NCBI GenBank assembly: GCA_913051905.1
Contig: CAJXBY010000006.1
Location: 1-32,945, forward strand
From: an uncultured Gammaproteobacteria bacterium
GTDB lineage: Bacteria > Pseudomonadota > Gammaproteobacteria > Arenicellales > UBA868
Direction: 5' to 3'
Length of the DNA stretch: 32,945 nucleotides
Part shown: positions 18,128 to 27,394 of the stretch, one piece after another
Numbering within the stretch: position 1 is the first letter of the stretch
Layout: each line of letters begins with the position of its first letter
Translations under genes and position numbers: made by a program
The notes under the pieces: model-generated
The model's input: the letters and a program-made list of their open reading frames with translations, nothing else
Told to the model about the DNA's origin: nothing
Database searches by the model: none

Positions 18128-18152
18128 AATAAAAAATAATCTATTTTATAAT
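18121..18152. repeat. A/T-rich perfect inverted repeat after prfC
   Basis: ATTATAAAATA (18121-18131) and TATTTTATAAT (18142-18152) are perfect inverted copies around the loop AAAAATAATC. The left arm contains the prfC stop codon. The sequence stays almost pure A/T to about 18164. With no G-C pairs in the stem it is a poor intrinsic terminator, but its composition is unlike the rest of the window. Confidence 0.55.
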
Positions 18153-18315
18153 ATAATTATATTAGGTCTATCGACTTAAAAGCGTAACCACCTGGGTCGG
18201 GTAATGGTCTCATCTGTCGGCCCTGTCCTTCTGTCATCGACTGAGCAGTCGCCTGCCCGGTCCGGTCTGACGTCCGTTAGACTACGGCCCCTTGAAATTT
18301 CTCCGGAGAATGTTG

Positions 18316-18639
18316 ATGACGAAACTTCGAATGCTTGTGGTATCTGCTGGTGTCGGTTTAAGCGCGCTGGCGACGCAAGCCGTTTCAGCTGACGGCGAGG
18401 CCGTTTATAACAGCGGATGCCTCGCTTGCCACATGACGGGAGTTGCGGGTGCACCCAAGGTCGGGGACGTTGAAGCCTGGGCACCGCGAATTGAGCAGGG
18501 CATAGAATTGCTCTATGAGCGTGCTATCCAGGGGTTCCAGGGCGCTACAGGCGTGATGCCGGCCAAGGGTGGTTTCGCCCACCTGAGCGATGAAGACGTC
18601 ATGGCGGCGGTCGATTATATGGTCAGCAATTCGCAGTAA
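18316..18639 (+). CDS. Exported cytochrome c5-like monoheme protein
   Basis: A 107-residue periplasmic c-type cytochrome. The signal peptide covers about residues 1-25 (ending VSA), the heme-binding motif is CLACH (Cys35, Cys38, His39), and Met81 in GVMPAKGG is the likely sixth ligand, followed by LSDEDVMAAVDYMV. This is the class I cytochrome c5 layout and suggests a small soluble electron carrier in respiration. I placed the start at ATG 18316 because GGAG (18305-18308) is seven bases upstream. ATG 18310 and TTG 18292 are in-frame alternatives that fit that site less well. An electron-transfer role in sulfur oxidation is possible, but only by association. Confidence 0.9.
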   Translation: MTKLRMLVVSAGVGLSALATQAVSADGEAVYNSGCLACHMTGVAGAPKVGDVEAWAPRIEQGIELLYERAIQGFQGATGVMPAKGGFAHLSDEDVMAAVDYMVSNSQ

Positions 18640-18786
18640 GACTTAATCCGCAACAGCGGAGGTCGCCCGTCCTCACCTTAACCGACCGTTCGGGAAATCG
18701 GATCTTCCAATCACGGCTGTCGTTTCCCGGGCAGTGCCGTCAACTGTGCTGTTCGAGTGCGTGTTCCGTCTACACTACGGGCTCAA

Positions 18787-20073
18787 TCAGGGCTGCTCTA
18801 GAAAGCCTTTAAGCGCGCGATACAGGTAGCCCGGATCCTTGCTTCCGGTGATCTCCCGCAGTGAGTGCATCGCGAGCTGTGGTGCACCAACATCGACCGT
18901 GCTGACGCCCAGCTCAGCAGAGGTGATTGGGCCAATTGTGCTGCCGCAGGCCATATCGCTGCGCATGGCGATACTTTGCACTGGAACGTTCAATTGCTGA
19001 CACAGGTCTTTGAAGATCGCAGCACTTCGACTGTTGGTCGCATAACGCTGATTTGCGTTGTACTTGATCACGGGGCCGCCATTAAGTGAAGGGCGGTGCT
19101 GCGGATCGTGCTTGTTCTCATAATTCGGATGTACGGCATGCGCGTTGTCCGCAGAGATCAGTATCGACTGATCCATGGCTCGATCCATGGCCTCTCCTGT
19201 GCCGCACAGCCGCTCGAGCACTGAGCGCAGAAATGGCCCCTGAGCGCCGCTGGCCGAAAGGCTACCGACCTCCTCGTGATCATTGCAGACCAGTACGGCA
19301 CCCCGCTTCGTCGTACTGTCTGTCAGGCTGCGGCATCCGGCGTAGCAGCTGAGCAGATTGTCCAGTCGCGCCGAAGCGATGAAATCGTTGTCCAGGCCGA
19401 CGAGCGCAGGTGACTGGAAATCGTAGCAGCTGATTTCATAGTCCAGAATAGTCTCAAACCTGGGTCCGCTGTCCTCGCGGGACAGTTGATCGAGCAGCAG
19501 CTTTCGAAAGTCACCCCCGCCCTCAGTGCCAGAACCCAGCAACAGCACCACTTCTTCGTGTGGGTTGATTGTCCGCTTGTTGTGCACCTGTCGATTCAGG
19601 TGAATGGCAAGGCTGGGCACGGTCGCAACGGGGCGGCGGAAATCGATCAGCTGACTGCCGATGCTGCCGTCCCCAAGCCGACCGGTTACCCGCCCGGCGA
19701 GGGACAGGTCCCGGTCGAACCAGGGCCCGAGTAGCACACCCCCATAAATTTCGACACTGAGTTGAAAGCAGCCCTGCCGGATCATTTCTGGTGCCGGTTT
19801 GACCTTCAGGCATGGACTGTCCGTATGGGCTCCGATCAGTCGGAGACCCTGTTCGGCGGGAGACCCACTGCCGGTTCGCAGTGCAATGAGGGAGGACCCA
19901 TTCCGCGTTACAAAATATCCTCTCCGGGGTTCGAGTTGCCAGGCATCTTCCTCCTTCAGACGAACGAAATCGGCAGCCACCAGCATTTCAGCCATCTGTT
20001 CAACGGCATGGAATGGCGTGGGTGAGCGGCCTAGAAAGTCCAACAGCCCGTTATTGAAATTCTGATCGGTCAT
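18787..20073 (-). CDS. apeB: M18 aspartyl aminopeptidase
   Basis: A 428-residue cytoplasmic zinc aminopeptidase that removes N-terminal acidic residues. [13 protein letters not shown] holds the first metal His (His83), [10 protein letters not shown] follows the active-site region, NDHEEVGS carries the catalytic and metal-binding Glu pair, and [12 protein letters not shown] and [11 protein letters not shown] are further M18 motifs. The length is typical (about 430). Its ATG overlaps the ttcA stop as ATGA (20070-20073), so it is very likely translated by coupling with ttcA. It converges on the cytochrome gene across a 147-bp gap with no clear terminator. Confidence 0.95.
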   Translation of the reverse strand: MTDQNFNNGLLDFLGRSPTPFHAVEQMAEMLVAADFVRLKEEDAWQLEPRRGYFVTRNGSSLIALRTGSGSPAEQGLRLIGAHTDSPCLKVKPAPEMIRQGCFQLSVEIYGGVLLGPWFDRDLSLAGRVTGRLGDGSIGSQLIDFRRPVATVPSLAIHLNRQVHNKRTINPHEEVVLLLGSGTEGGGDFRKLLLDQLSREDSGPRFETILDYEISCYDFQSPALVGLDNDFIASARLDNLLSCYAGCRSLTDSTTKRGAVLVCNDHEEVGSLSASGAQGPFLRSVLERLCGTGEAMDRAMDQSILISADNAHAVHPNYENKHDPQHRPSLNGGPVIKYNANQRYATNSRSAAIFKDLCQQLNVPVQSIAMRSDMACGSTIGPITSAELGVSTVDVGAPQLAMHSLREITGSKDPGYLYRALKGFLEQP

Positions 20074-20951
20074 ACGCTGATACTCTTGTAGTTGTTCGGT
20101 TCAACCTGGGTGTCCGGCTTGATGACACCTTCCGGAAGCCAGGTGACGGGTGCATGCTTGGCACCCAGTACACTGAAGTCAAACAGTGCAGGGTCAGCAA
20201 GTTGGCTCGGGGATACGCTGGTGATACTACGAAAGATGTTTGCGATCCGGCCAGGATGCTGCTCTTCCCACTGCGCCAGCATACGCTTGACTGCCTGGCG
20301 CTGCAGATCATCCTGGGACCCGCACAGATTGCACGGAATGATCGGGAAGTCACGCAGAGTCGCATAACGTGCGATGTCTTTCTCGCTGCAGTACGCCAAT
20401 GGACGGATAACGATGTTGTCACCATCGTCACTGAGCAGTTTAGGCGGCATTGCTTTGAGACGGCCACCGAAGAACATGTTGAGGAAAAGCGTCTCTACGA
20501 TGTCGTCCCGGTGATGACCCAGCGCGATTTTGGTCATACCCCATTTTTTTGCAAAACTGTAGAGAATCCCTCTGCGCAGCCTTGAGCAAAGCCCGCACAT
20601 GGTCTTGCCCGCCGGTATCACCTGCTGGACCACGCTATAGGTATCCTGGTCAATGATCCGGTAATCGACACCGGTCCCGGAAAGATAGCCTTCAAGGTCG
20701 GCGGTTGGAAACCCCGGCTGGTTCTGATCGAGATTCACTGCCGTCAGGGAGAAATCGATCGGCGCTCTCATCTTAAGACGTACGAGAAGGTCAAGCAGGG
20801 TAAATGAATCCTTGCCACCTGAGATGCAGACCATCACGTGATCGCCTTGTTCGATCATGTTGTAGTCCTCTATGGCTCGGCCGGTATTTCGCCTAAGGCG
20901 TTTTTCGAGCTTGCGCAAGGCAAGGCTGGGTGTCGTGTTGGTCCTGCTCAT
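20070..20951 (-). CDS. ttcA: tRNA 2-thiocytidine biosynthesis protein TtcA
   Basis: A 293-residue PP-loop ATPase that thiolates cytidine 32 of certain tRNAs. The PP-loop SGGKDS is at residues 44-49. CGLC (Cys119, Cys122) and PCNLC (Cys207, Cys210) supply the Cys that hold the [4Fe-4S] cluster in TtcA. The frame is open upstream to ATG 21053, but those 34 extra residues are not family-like. [21 protein letters not shown] from ATG 20951 looks like a normal N-terminus, although the ribosome-binding site is weak. It is divergent from the AsmA-like gene, so the longer form would almost touch that gene's start at 21068. Confidence 0.94.
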   Translation of the reverse strand: MSRTNTTPSLALRKLEKRLRRNTGRAIEDYNMIEQGDHVMVCISGGKDSFTLLDLLVRLKMRAPIDFSLTAVNLDQNQPGFPTADLEGYLSGTGVDYRIIDQDTYSVVQQVIPAGKTMCGLCSRLRRGILYSFAKKWGMTKIALGHHRDDIVETLFLNMFFGGRLKAMPPKLLSDDGDNIVIRPLAYCSEKDIARYATLRDFPIIPCNLCGSQDDLQRQAVKRMLAQWEEQHPGRIANIFRSITSVSPSQLADPALFDFSVLGAKHAPVTWLPEGVIKPDTQVEPNNYKSISV

Positions 20952-21067
20952 CGGTTCGTTTGAAGTCTCTGTTAATTGAAGTCCCAGCAACGCCGCACTG
21001 GGTTGCTTTGTGTTAGGGTCATGAACTGAATCTCTGGTAAGCGGATCATACACACGGACGAGCTTTC

Positions 21068-24000
21068 TTGCGGCGGCTTCTCAAAGTTCTTTCCTGGGTC
21101 CTGGCCGGCCTCGTTCTGCTCCTGTTGAGCACCGCACTGGTCGTCCAGTGGGTCGACTGGAACCGCCATCGGGATGTGGTTGCAGGCTGGTTGGCTTCCG
21201 CACTCGGCCGCTCTGTGGTCATTGAGGAACGGTTCACGGTCCAGTTATTTCCAAATGCCAGACTGGATATCGCCGGTCTACGCATCGGCAATCCTGAAGG
21301 GAATTACCGAGCCGGTTTCCTCAGCATCGGCGAAGTCAGCATAGCACTGGACATGAAGGCTGTGCTGTCCGGTCTTGTGCGGATCCGGGAAGTCCGTGTC
21401 GACAGACCAGTCCTGCATCTACAAAGAAGCGATACTGGCCATCCCAATTGGCGCTTCAGGCCAGCGGCTTCAACTGGAGAGTCCGGGCGCTTCAAGGTGA
21501 TTACCGAGCAGGTTTCGGTAACGCAGGCCGAACTGAATTTTCGACCTCGCAACGAAAAATATAGCCAGCGCCTGACGATTGCAGATTTGGAGTACCGGCT
21601 GCCGGTGTCCAGCGGCGGCGGCCGTGTCCGACTGCTGGGCGAACTCAACGGTACGTCTTTGACGCTGGAAGGGATGCTCGGCTCCATCGAGCAACTCGCT
21701 GTAGGTACCCTCAATCCCGTCGAGATCACCCTCAAGGCGGGGACGACGAGTGCCTCAGTCCGGGGCTCGGTCAACAATCTCTTTGGAAACCGGTCACTGG
21801 CCCTTGATATTGAGGCATCCGGCGAACATTTCGGTGATTCGGTGGGATTGTTCTTCGCGGACCTTGCGCCGTCAATTGATGCGTTGTTTGCTGGCCAGAT
21901 CCAGGCAACGGGAAACCTGGTGGGTTGGCCAGGACGGGGTCTCAGAGTAGAGGGGTTGCAGGCGGCTCTGTCGGCACCCCAGACAAACATGACAGCTGAG
22001 GGTGTCATCGAGCTCGATCCGGCGGATCTCAAAAGGAACGGTTCAATGGTCAAGATTCGGCTGCGTGCGGACACTCCCAGTATCCGGGAACTGGTGGCCC
22101 TTTTTGGACCACAGTTGCCTATTAATGCAAATGCTTCTGCTAGCGGTGAGCTCGTGGGAGGTGTCGGGAATTTTGGGATCGAGCAGCTTCAGGTCGTTGT
22201 CGATGGGGAAGTTCTTGAGTTGACTTCGACCGGTCGTATCTCGTCCGTGGGTGCCCGCACGGGTCCGCAGCTGGACCTGCAGTTTGCGGCAGAGTGCAGT
22301 GCACTGGAGTCGGCCCTGGAGGAGTTCGGACTCGAGGTGCCGATTAAAGGTACGGCCACCGCCCGCGGCAAACTAACCGGCGGGCGCGGCAGCTACGCCC
22401 TCGAAGAATTGTCGATGGCGTTCCAGGGACGCCATATCGCGTTGAAGACCTCCGGCCAGATCACCCAGTTGGGTAGAGGCGGGCCTGAACTGAATGTTCG
22501 AATCGAGGCAACGTCAGACAATGTTCGGCCTATCGTCGAGGGCCTGGGTTATCCCATGCCCTTTGACGCCCCGGCACGGGCACTGGGCGTGCTGGCAGGT
22601 ACGCCGGGAGAATTTCGTTTTGAGGGGCTGAAGCTGGACATGGACAACGAGCTGCTGACAGCGCAGGTAACAGGTGAAATCCTGAATCTGGGAAAAAACG
22701 GTCCGGAACTGGATCTTGCGTTTGATCTGGAATCCGGGCGTGTACAGGCGCTTGCTGAGCAATTCGGTTATCCCCTGCCGGTCGATGGGCGGGCTGCAGC
22801 CCGCGGTGCCCTTCTGGGCAAACCAGGACAGATTCGTCTACGCGCCGAATCGTTGAGTTTTAAGGGTGATCTGATCTCGTTTGACGCTTTGGGAGAGCTC
22901 TGGCTACCCCGGGCGGGGTCTACCAGCACCCGGCTGGAGTTTAACGCTGCAACAGAAGATGCCGAAGCGCTGCTCGCCGTGCTCGGGTACCGAATACCCG
23001 TCATTCATGCGGCCCGAGGTCAGGGAATCCTGCTTGAATCTTCCGGAGCGTATTCGGTCGAGGAACTGCAGTTTACTGCCGAAGGACCTGCACTCACTGT
23101 GTCCGCCAACGGAGCGGTGACCCGGTTGGGTCTCGATCCGGAGTTCGACCTGTCGGTCAGCGCTGTTGCAGACGATGTCGTGGAGATTGTCCGAAAGCTT
23201 GATCTTGATCTTGATCTTGAGACTTTCGCTGGGCTGCAGATCAGCGCGGGTACAACCTTTCGCCGATCTAAAGGAGAGTTGAGCATCGACACCATCACAG
23301 GTTCTCTGTCTGGTGCCGGCCTGCAGGGTTCGTTTTCCGGCAATATGCATTCGCCGCGGGCCCCCACGTTGGCCAGTGTAACGCTTTCTGTGAGGGTCGA
23401 TGATCTCAACCGGTGGGCACCGTGGCTAGCCGTCGCTTCGCAAGATGCGTTGCCGGCAGAGTTTGAGTTGAGTCTCGTCGGGTCGGATGACAGCACATTA
23501 CCGTACGTGTTTCTGGGGTCGGTGACATCCGGTGAGGTCGATGCCAGTCTGAATGGACAGTTGTCAGCCCTAAGCCCGAATTCGGCCCTAGATGCGGTGA
23601 TCCATATTAAAGCCGGGTCCATCGCCGACCTGGGCAGACTGCTGGGCCGAGAACTGTCGGAGTCGGCGGCATTGGCTGCCACCTTTCGGCTTGCCCGTAA
23701 TGAAGGACTCGCCCAGCCGCTTGCCGTTGATCTTCAGATCGACACCAGTGCGCTGCACGCGAAGCTCAGCGCCGAGGTTCCCTTACCGCCAAAGGCCGGT
23801 TTTCCGATCCAGACGGCATTTCGTTCGGAGTCCCTGGCAGATTTGTCACAAATTGGCTTGCCGGGTAGTCTCCCTGCTACGGGTCCTCTTAATTTCTCGG
23901 CGAGAATCACACCCACGGCCGAGGGTATTCAGCTGGACGATATTCAGCTCACGGTAATGGGCAGTGGTACAGCACAATCGGATCGACCCAGCGATCTTCG

Positions 24001-25141
24001 TGGCTCACTGACGTACCGCCCAGCCCAGGGTCCGAAGCATCCCGTCCGCATCAGCGGTGACCTTCAGTCCGACCATTTTGATCTAGCCCGTCTGACGGGA
24101 ACGCCAAACCCTGAAGATGGACCCAAGTCGTCAAAGCAGGCGAAAGCGGATGCGACGCCCAAAACGCTTGTCTTTTCGGACACCCCGCTGCCTCTGGAGT
24201 GGATCAGGGAGGTCGAGATCGCCATCGATTACGGCGCGGATAGTCTCGTCATCCCTCATCTGCCGGTTGAGGAAGTACGGGCTCACCTGTTGGTTGATCA
24301 GGACCGGCTGCGTGTGGAGACCCGGACCGGGCGGGTGGCGGCGGGAGACTTTTTCCTGAAACTCGGGTTGGATGGACGATCGGACACATTTGAGTCGAAT
24401 CTGGTTCTGAAGATTGACGGTCTCCAGGTCGACCAGTTGCCTGGAATTAAGGACAAGAGACTGAACCTCAAGGCCAGTATTGACATGGACTTAGCACTCG
24501 CCGGGACGGGTCCTTCGCCGCACCAGATCCTGTCCGATTCCAATGGCCATGCCTATTTCGGAATATCCGAGGGGCGGATACCGGCTTCAGGCCTGCAGCT
24601 TTTTACCGGTTCACTTTTCCGGGAGATTCTTCATGCAATGAATCCATTGAAGAAGGATAAAGATTTCCAGGAGATACAATGCGGCTCTATAGGGTTTAGG
24701 ATCGTTGACGGCGTTGCGATCTCCAGAGGTTCGATTGTGATCCAGACCCCAGAAGTTTTGCATGAGATCCGGGGAGGTGTCCGATTCAGAGACGAGGCCC
24801 TGCTGCTCGCCTTGATGCCGCACGCACGCAAAGGGATAGGCATCTCGGCGGCTTCTGTTTTTAATCCACTGCGGCTGGGTGGCACCCTGAGACATCCGGT
24901 AACCGAAGTAGACGAACAGGGACTGTTCAAAACACTGGCGTTTGGGATCGGTAGTGGCGGTGTATTTTTCGTGATCGAAGGCCTGACCAACCGTTTTATC
25001 AAGGGGAAAGGGGGTTGCGAAAGAGCAAAGGGGGCTTATGCCGAGCTCCTGGAGCAGCCTCCCGAGATCCTGCAGGATTCGATAAAGTTCGGGATGAATG
25101 AATCGACGACCGTCAAGGAAAAACCAAAAGACGATCGCTGA
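21068..25141 (+). CDS. Large AsmA-family protein with internal repeats
   Basis: A 1,357-residue inner-membrane-anchored periplasmic protein. A single N-terminal helix (about residues 5-28) is followed by the AsmA start motif: a long beta-rich stretch with [19 protein letters not shown] at about 60-78. AsmA/TamB-type proteins form long grooves thought to move lipids or assist outer-membrane assembly. Residues about 326-730 hold six copies of a 73-residue unit (see the repeat entry). The C-terminal AsmA domain is at about 1,070-1,330, including [23 protein letters not shown] and [14 protein letters not shown]. The start TTG 21068 lacks a strong ribosome-binding site. At nearly twice the length of E. 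coli AsmA (617), it is closer in size to YhdP. The cluster-start gene (M24-like) follows after 51 bp. Confidence 0.88.
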   Translation: MRRLLKVLSWVLAGLVLLLLSTALVVQWVDWNRHRDVVAGWLASALGRSVVIEERFTVQLFPNARLDIAGLRIGNPEGNYRAGFLSIGEVSIALDMKAVLSGLVRIREVRVDRPVLHLQRSDTGHPNWRFRPAASTGESGRFKVITEQVSVTQAELNFRPRNEKYSQRLTIADLEYRLPVSSGGGRVRLLGELNGTSLTLEGMLGSIEQLAVGTLNPVEITLKAGTTSASVRGSVNNLFGNRSLALDIEASGEHFGDSVGLFFADLAPSIDALFAGQIQATGNLVGWPGRGLRVEGLQAALSAPQTNMTAEGVIELDPADLKRNGSMVKIRLRADTPSIRELVALFGPQLPINANASASGELVGGVGNFGIEQLQVVVDGEVLELTSTGRISSVGARTGPQLDLQFAAECSALESALEEFGLEVPIKGTATARGKLTGGRGSYALEELSMAFQGRHIALKTSGQITQLGRGGPELNVRIEATSDNVRPIVEGLGYPMPFDAPARALGVLAGTPGEFRFEGLKLDMDNELLTAQVTGEILNLGKNGPELDLAFDLESGRVQALAEQFGYPLPVDGRAAARGALLGKPGQIRLRAESLSFKGDLISFDALGELWLPRAGSTSTRLEFNAATEDAEALLAVLGYRIPVIHAARGQGILLESSGAYSVEELQFTAEGPALTVSANGAVTRLGLDPEFDLSVSAVADDVVEIVRKLDLDLDLETFAGLQISAGTTFRRSKGELSIDTITGSLSGAGLQGSFSGNMHSPRAPTLASVTLSVRVDDLNRWAPWLAVASQDALPAEFELSLVGSDDSTLPYVFLGSVTSGEVDASLNGQLSALSPNSALDAVIHIKAGSIADLGRLLGRELSESAALAATFRLARNEGLAQPLAVDLQIDTSALHAKLSAEVPLPPKAGFPIQTAFRSESLADLSQIGLPGSLPATGPLNFSARITPTAEGIQLDDIQLTVMGSGTAQSDRPSDLRGSLTYRPAQGPKHPVRISGDLQSDHFDLARLTGTPNPEDGPKSSKQAKADATPKTLVFSDTPLPLEWIREVEIAIDYGADSLVIPHLPVEEVRAHLLVDQDRLRVETRTGRVAAGDFFLKLGLDGRSDTFESNLVLKIDGLQVDQLPGIKDKRLNLKASIDMDLALAGTGPSPHQILSDSNGHAYFGISEGRIPASGLQLFTGSLFREILHAMNPLKKDKDFQEIQCGSIGFRIVDGVAISRGSIVIQTPEVLHEIRGGVRFRDEALLLALMPHARKGIGISAASVFNPLRLGGTLRHPVTEVDEQGLFKTLAFGIGSGGVFFVIEGLTNRFIKGKGGCERAKGAYAELLEQPPEILQDSIKFGMNESTTVKEKPKDDR
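22043..23260 (+). repeat. Six 73-residue tandem repeats inside the AsmA-like protein
   Basis: Similar units begin at about residues 326, 399, 471, 544, 617 and 689, a steady period of 72-73. Each has the pattern xGPELDLxFxxES, a helix ending in the [13 protein letters not shown] segment, a small ARGxLxG turn, and then beta strands ending near the next LGKNGPEL. The first and last copies are more diverged. The conservation is at protein level; the DNA copies are not identical, which suggests old duplications. Confidence 0.7.
23198..23220 (+). repeat. Hexanucleotide tandem repeat (CTTGAT)
   Basis: Three full CTTGAT units and a fourth partial one, encoding alternating Leu-Asp in the last AsmA repeat. 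Slippage would add or remove Leu-Asp pairs without breaking the frame. Confidence 0.6.
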
Positions 25142-25192
25142 GTACTCGTTCCTACAGAGGGTTCTCACTGTCGTTCCCGGAGGTGCTGAATC

Positions 25193-26344
25193 GTGGCCAT
25201 ACATTTTTCTGCGGGTGAATTACAACAACGACGTGACCGGCTTTGTAGCGACCTGCAAAAGCTGGGATTGAATGGCGTGCTGCTCTTCCGTCAGGAGAGC
25301 ATGTACTATCTGACAGGTTACGAGTCGTTCGGTTACTGTTTTTTCCAGTGCATGGTTCTGGGTGTGGATGGACGCCTCGCACTGCTCACCCGCTCGCCGG
25401 ACCTGCGCCAAGCCCGGCATACTTCTGTTGTCGATGACGTCCGGATCTGGGTGGACGGCGTCGGCGCATCACCGGCGCAACAGCTCAAGGAACTTCTCCA
25501 TGACCTGGGCTGGCAGGACTCAGCGCTGGGGATAGAACTTGATGCAGTCGGACTGACCGCCCGCCGCTGGGATGACGTGCGCAGGACATTGGACGGGTCA
25601 TTCCTACTGTCTGATGTTTCGGAACTGACCGCGAGAATGCGCATGGTCAAGAGCCCGAGCGAACTCGGCTATGTTGAACGGGCTGCCCAGCTGGCGGACG
25701 AGGCACTGGATGCTGCCATAAACATGACCGGTGCCGGTGCGGATGAAGGCGATATTTTGGCTGCCATGCAGGGCGCGGTCTTCAGCGGCGGGGGAGATTA
25801 CCCTGGCAACGAGTTCATCATCGGTTCGGGTAAGGATGCTCTGTTGTGCCGTTACCACAGCGGACGCCGGTCGCTTGATGCGACTGATCAGTTGACCCTG
25901 GAATTTGCCGGAGTCTATCGCCGCTATCATGCCTGCCTGATGCGCACGCTGGTTGTGGGTGAACCGACCCGCTTGCAGCAGAATATGCACAAAGCGTGTG
26001 CTGATGCGATGGAGGCCTGTTTGGATAAGGTCAGACCGGGCTCTGCCATGGGCGAGGTGTTTGATGCGCATGCCCGCGTGATGGACCAAAGCGGCATGGC
26101 GGAACACCGCCTCAACGCCTGCGGTTACAGTCTCGGCGCAACGTTCACACCGACCTGGATGGATTACCCAATGTTCTACAGCGGCAATCCGGAACGGATC
26201 GTTACCGGTATGGTGCTATTTCTGCATATGATACTTATGAACAGCCCCGAGGAAATAGCCATGACGCTGGGACAGACCATCCGTGTGGACGAATCTGGTC
26301 CTGTTCGGCTCAGTCGACACGATAGCGCATTGATCCGATGTTGA
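25193..26344 (+). CDS. M24-fold (pita-bread) hydrolase lacking metal ligands
   Basis: A 383-residue protein with a creatinase-type N-terminal domain (about residues 10-145, with QESMYYLTGYESFGY) and a C-terminal pita-bread domain. In true M24 metallopeptidases two Asp, one His and two Glu bind metals. By motif alignment these positions are Glu237 (TLEFAG), His246 (YHACLMRT), Tyr312 (GYSLG), His345 (FLHMIL) and Gly360 here. It therefore cannot be a standard Xaa-Pro peptidase. It belongs with metal-free relatives such as creatinase and ectoine hydrolase (DoeA/EutD), which open C-N bonds of small compatible-solute-like molecules. GTG 25193 follows GGAGG (25179-25183). The two genes downstream suggest an amine or betaine-type substrate, but this is inference. 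Confidence 0.82.
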   Translation: MAIHFSAGELQQRRDRLCSDLQKLGLNGVLLFRQESMYYLTGYESFGYCFFQCMVLGVDGRLALLTRSPDLRQARHTSVVDDVRIWVDGVGASPAQQLKELLHDLGWQDSALGIELDAVGLTARRWDDVRRTLDGSFLLSDVSELTARMRMVKSPSELGYVERAAQLADEALDAAINMTGAGADEGDILAAMQGAVFSGGGDYPGNEFIIGSGKDALLCRYHSGRRSLDATDQLTLEFAGVYRRYHACLMRTLVVGEPTRLQQNMHKACADAMEACLDKVRPGSAMGEVFDAHARVMDQSGMAEHRLNACGYSLGATFTPTWMDYPMFYSGNPERIVTGMVLFLHMILMNSPEEIAMTLGQTIRVDESGPVRLSRHDSALIRC

Positions 26345-26421
26345 GTAACCCAACCGGTCGGATTCGGAGGTCACGCCGGTCCGGTATCCCGTTCTGCTGT
26401 CCACCAGACAGGTGATTCATT

Positions 26422-27366
26422 GTGATGCCTGAATGGGAAGAAGAGCGGGCTTTTCTGCAGAGCCTGTCGCGCCGTTCAGGCCTCGTGCTTTTGTATCACG
26501 GCCTGTTCGGCAGTGTGCCCAAAGATCTGGAACAGGGACTCCACAACGTCTGTCCCGATGCGTTGTACAGGCAGCTCGACACTATCGGTCGCTTTTTCCG
26601 TTTCGTCACAATTGACGAGTATTGTCTGTCGGCGGACCGGATCGGCCTGGCAACGGTCACATCCGATGATGGCTACCGCTCGGTGATTGAAGAGGGCCTG
26701 CCAGTGTTCGAGGCGCTGGATGTTCCGGCTGCCTTGTTTATTAACCGGGATTTTGTCTGTGGCGGGGTCTTCTGGCGGGATAAGGTTCGGTTTCTCATCA
26801 ACAACAACCTGGTAGAGACGTTTGAACAGAGCCATGGCCGGGAATTTGTCCGGGATACCGGCCAGGTTTTCTATCACTACACCAAAGATTTCCGGAACAA
26901 CTCCTGCCAGGTGGAGACTGCAATTGACGATTTCCTTGCCGATCATAGAATCGAGCTGGATCTGCAAAAGACCTATGTTTCACAGGGAGAATTCGCAGAG
27001 CATCATCCGCTTTTGTGTTTCGGCAGCCATACGGTCAGCCACTACGTACTGGCTTCGCTGTCACCTGAAGAGCAAGCCCGTCAGATCGAGGAGAATCTTG
27101 AATTTCTGCGCTCGCAAAGCGGCCTGACGGTGACCGATGTTCTGTCTGTTCCTTTCGGCGAACAGCAGGATTACAATCGCGCAACGGTGGCGCTAGCGAG
27201 AGAGATCGGGCACAGCGCCTTGCTGTTGAGCGAAGGACGATTGGATGTCTCCACAGCCCACGCTGGGACCAGCCTGAAGGCAATCGGCAGGATCATGCCC
27301 AGGGAGAACGGCTTCATGGCGACTCTCATAAAAGCAGACTACAAGACGGTCAGGTCATTCCACTGA
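26422..27366 (+). CDS. NodB-type polysaccharide deacetylase-like protein
   Basis: A 314-residue protein of carbohydrate esterase family 4 fold. LVLLYHGLFG is at residues 21-30, TSDDGYRSVIEEGLPVFEAL holds the catalytic Asp pair (82-83), and GSHTVSHY supplies the HxxxH metal pair (His203, His207). There is no signal peptide, so it is probably cytoplasmic. Cell-wall deacetylases are normally exported, so a small N-acyl substrate is possible. About 90 residues lie between the two motifs, longer than in the core NodB domain. GTG 26422 and ATG 26425 are adjacent starts. It lies 77 bp after the M24-like gene and 28 bp before the MttB-like gene. Confidence 0.82.
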   Translation: MMPEWEEERAFLQSLSRRSGLVLLYHGLFGSVPKDLEQGLHNVCPDALYRQLDTIGRFFRFVTIDEYCLSADRIGLATVTSDDGYRSVIEEGLPVFEALDVPAALFINRDFVCGGVFWRDKVRFLINNNLVETFEQSHGREFVRDTGQVFYHYTKDFRNNSCQVETAIDDFLADHRIELDLQKTYVSQGEFAEHHPLLCFGSHTVSHYVLASLSPEEQARQIEENLEFLRSQSGLTVTDVLSVPFGEQQDYNRATVALAREIGHSALLLSEGRLDVSTAHAGTSLKAIGRIMPRENGFMATLIKADYKTVRSFH

Positions 27367-27394
27367 CCGGACTCCGGAGCCATAGAACAAGACC

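Noticed and set aside
18292..18639. Longer cytochrome c5 gene starting at TTG 18292
   Set aside because: GGAG at 18305-18308 sits inside the extension and is well spaced for ATG 18316, which also gives a normal signal peptide.
21304..22074. A 256-codon minus-strand open frame inside the AsmA-like gene
   Set aside because: Composition is Ser/Arg/Pro-rich, as expected for an antisense shadow; the + strand protein is continuous and family-like.
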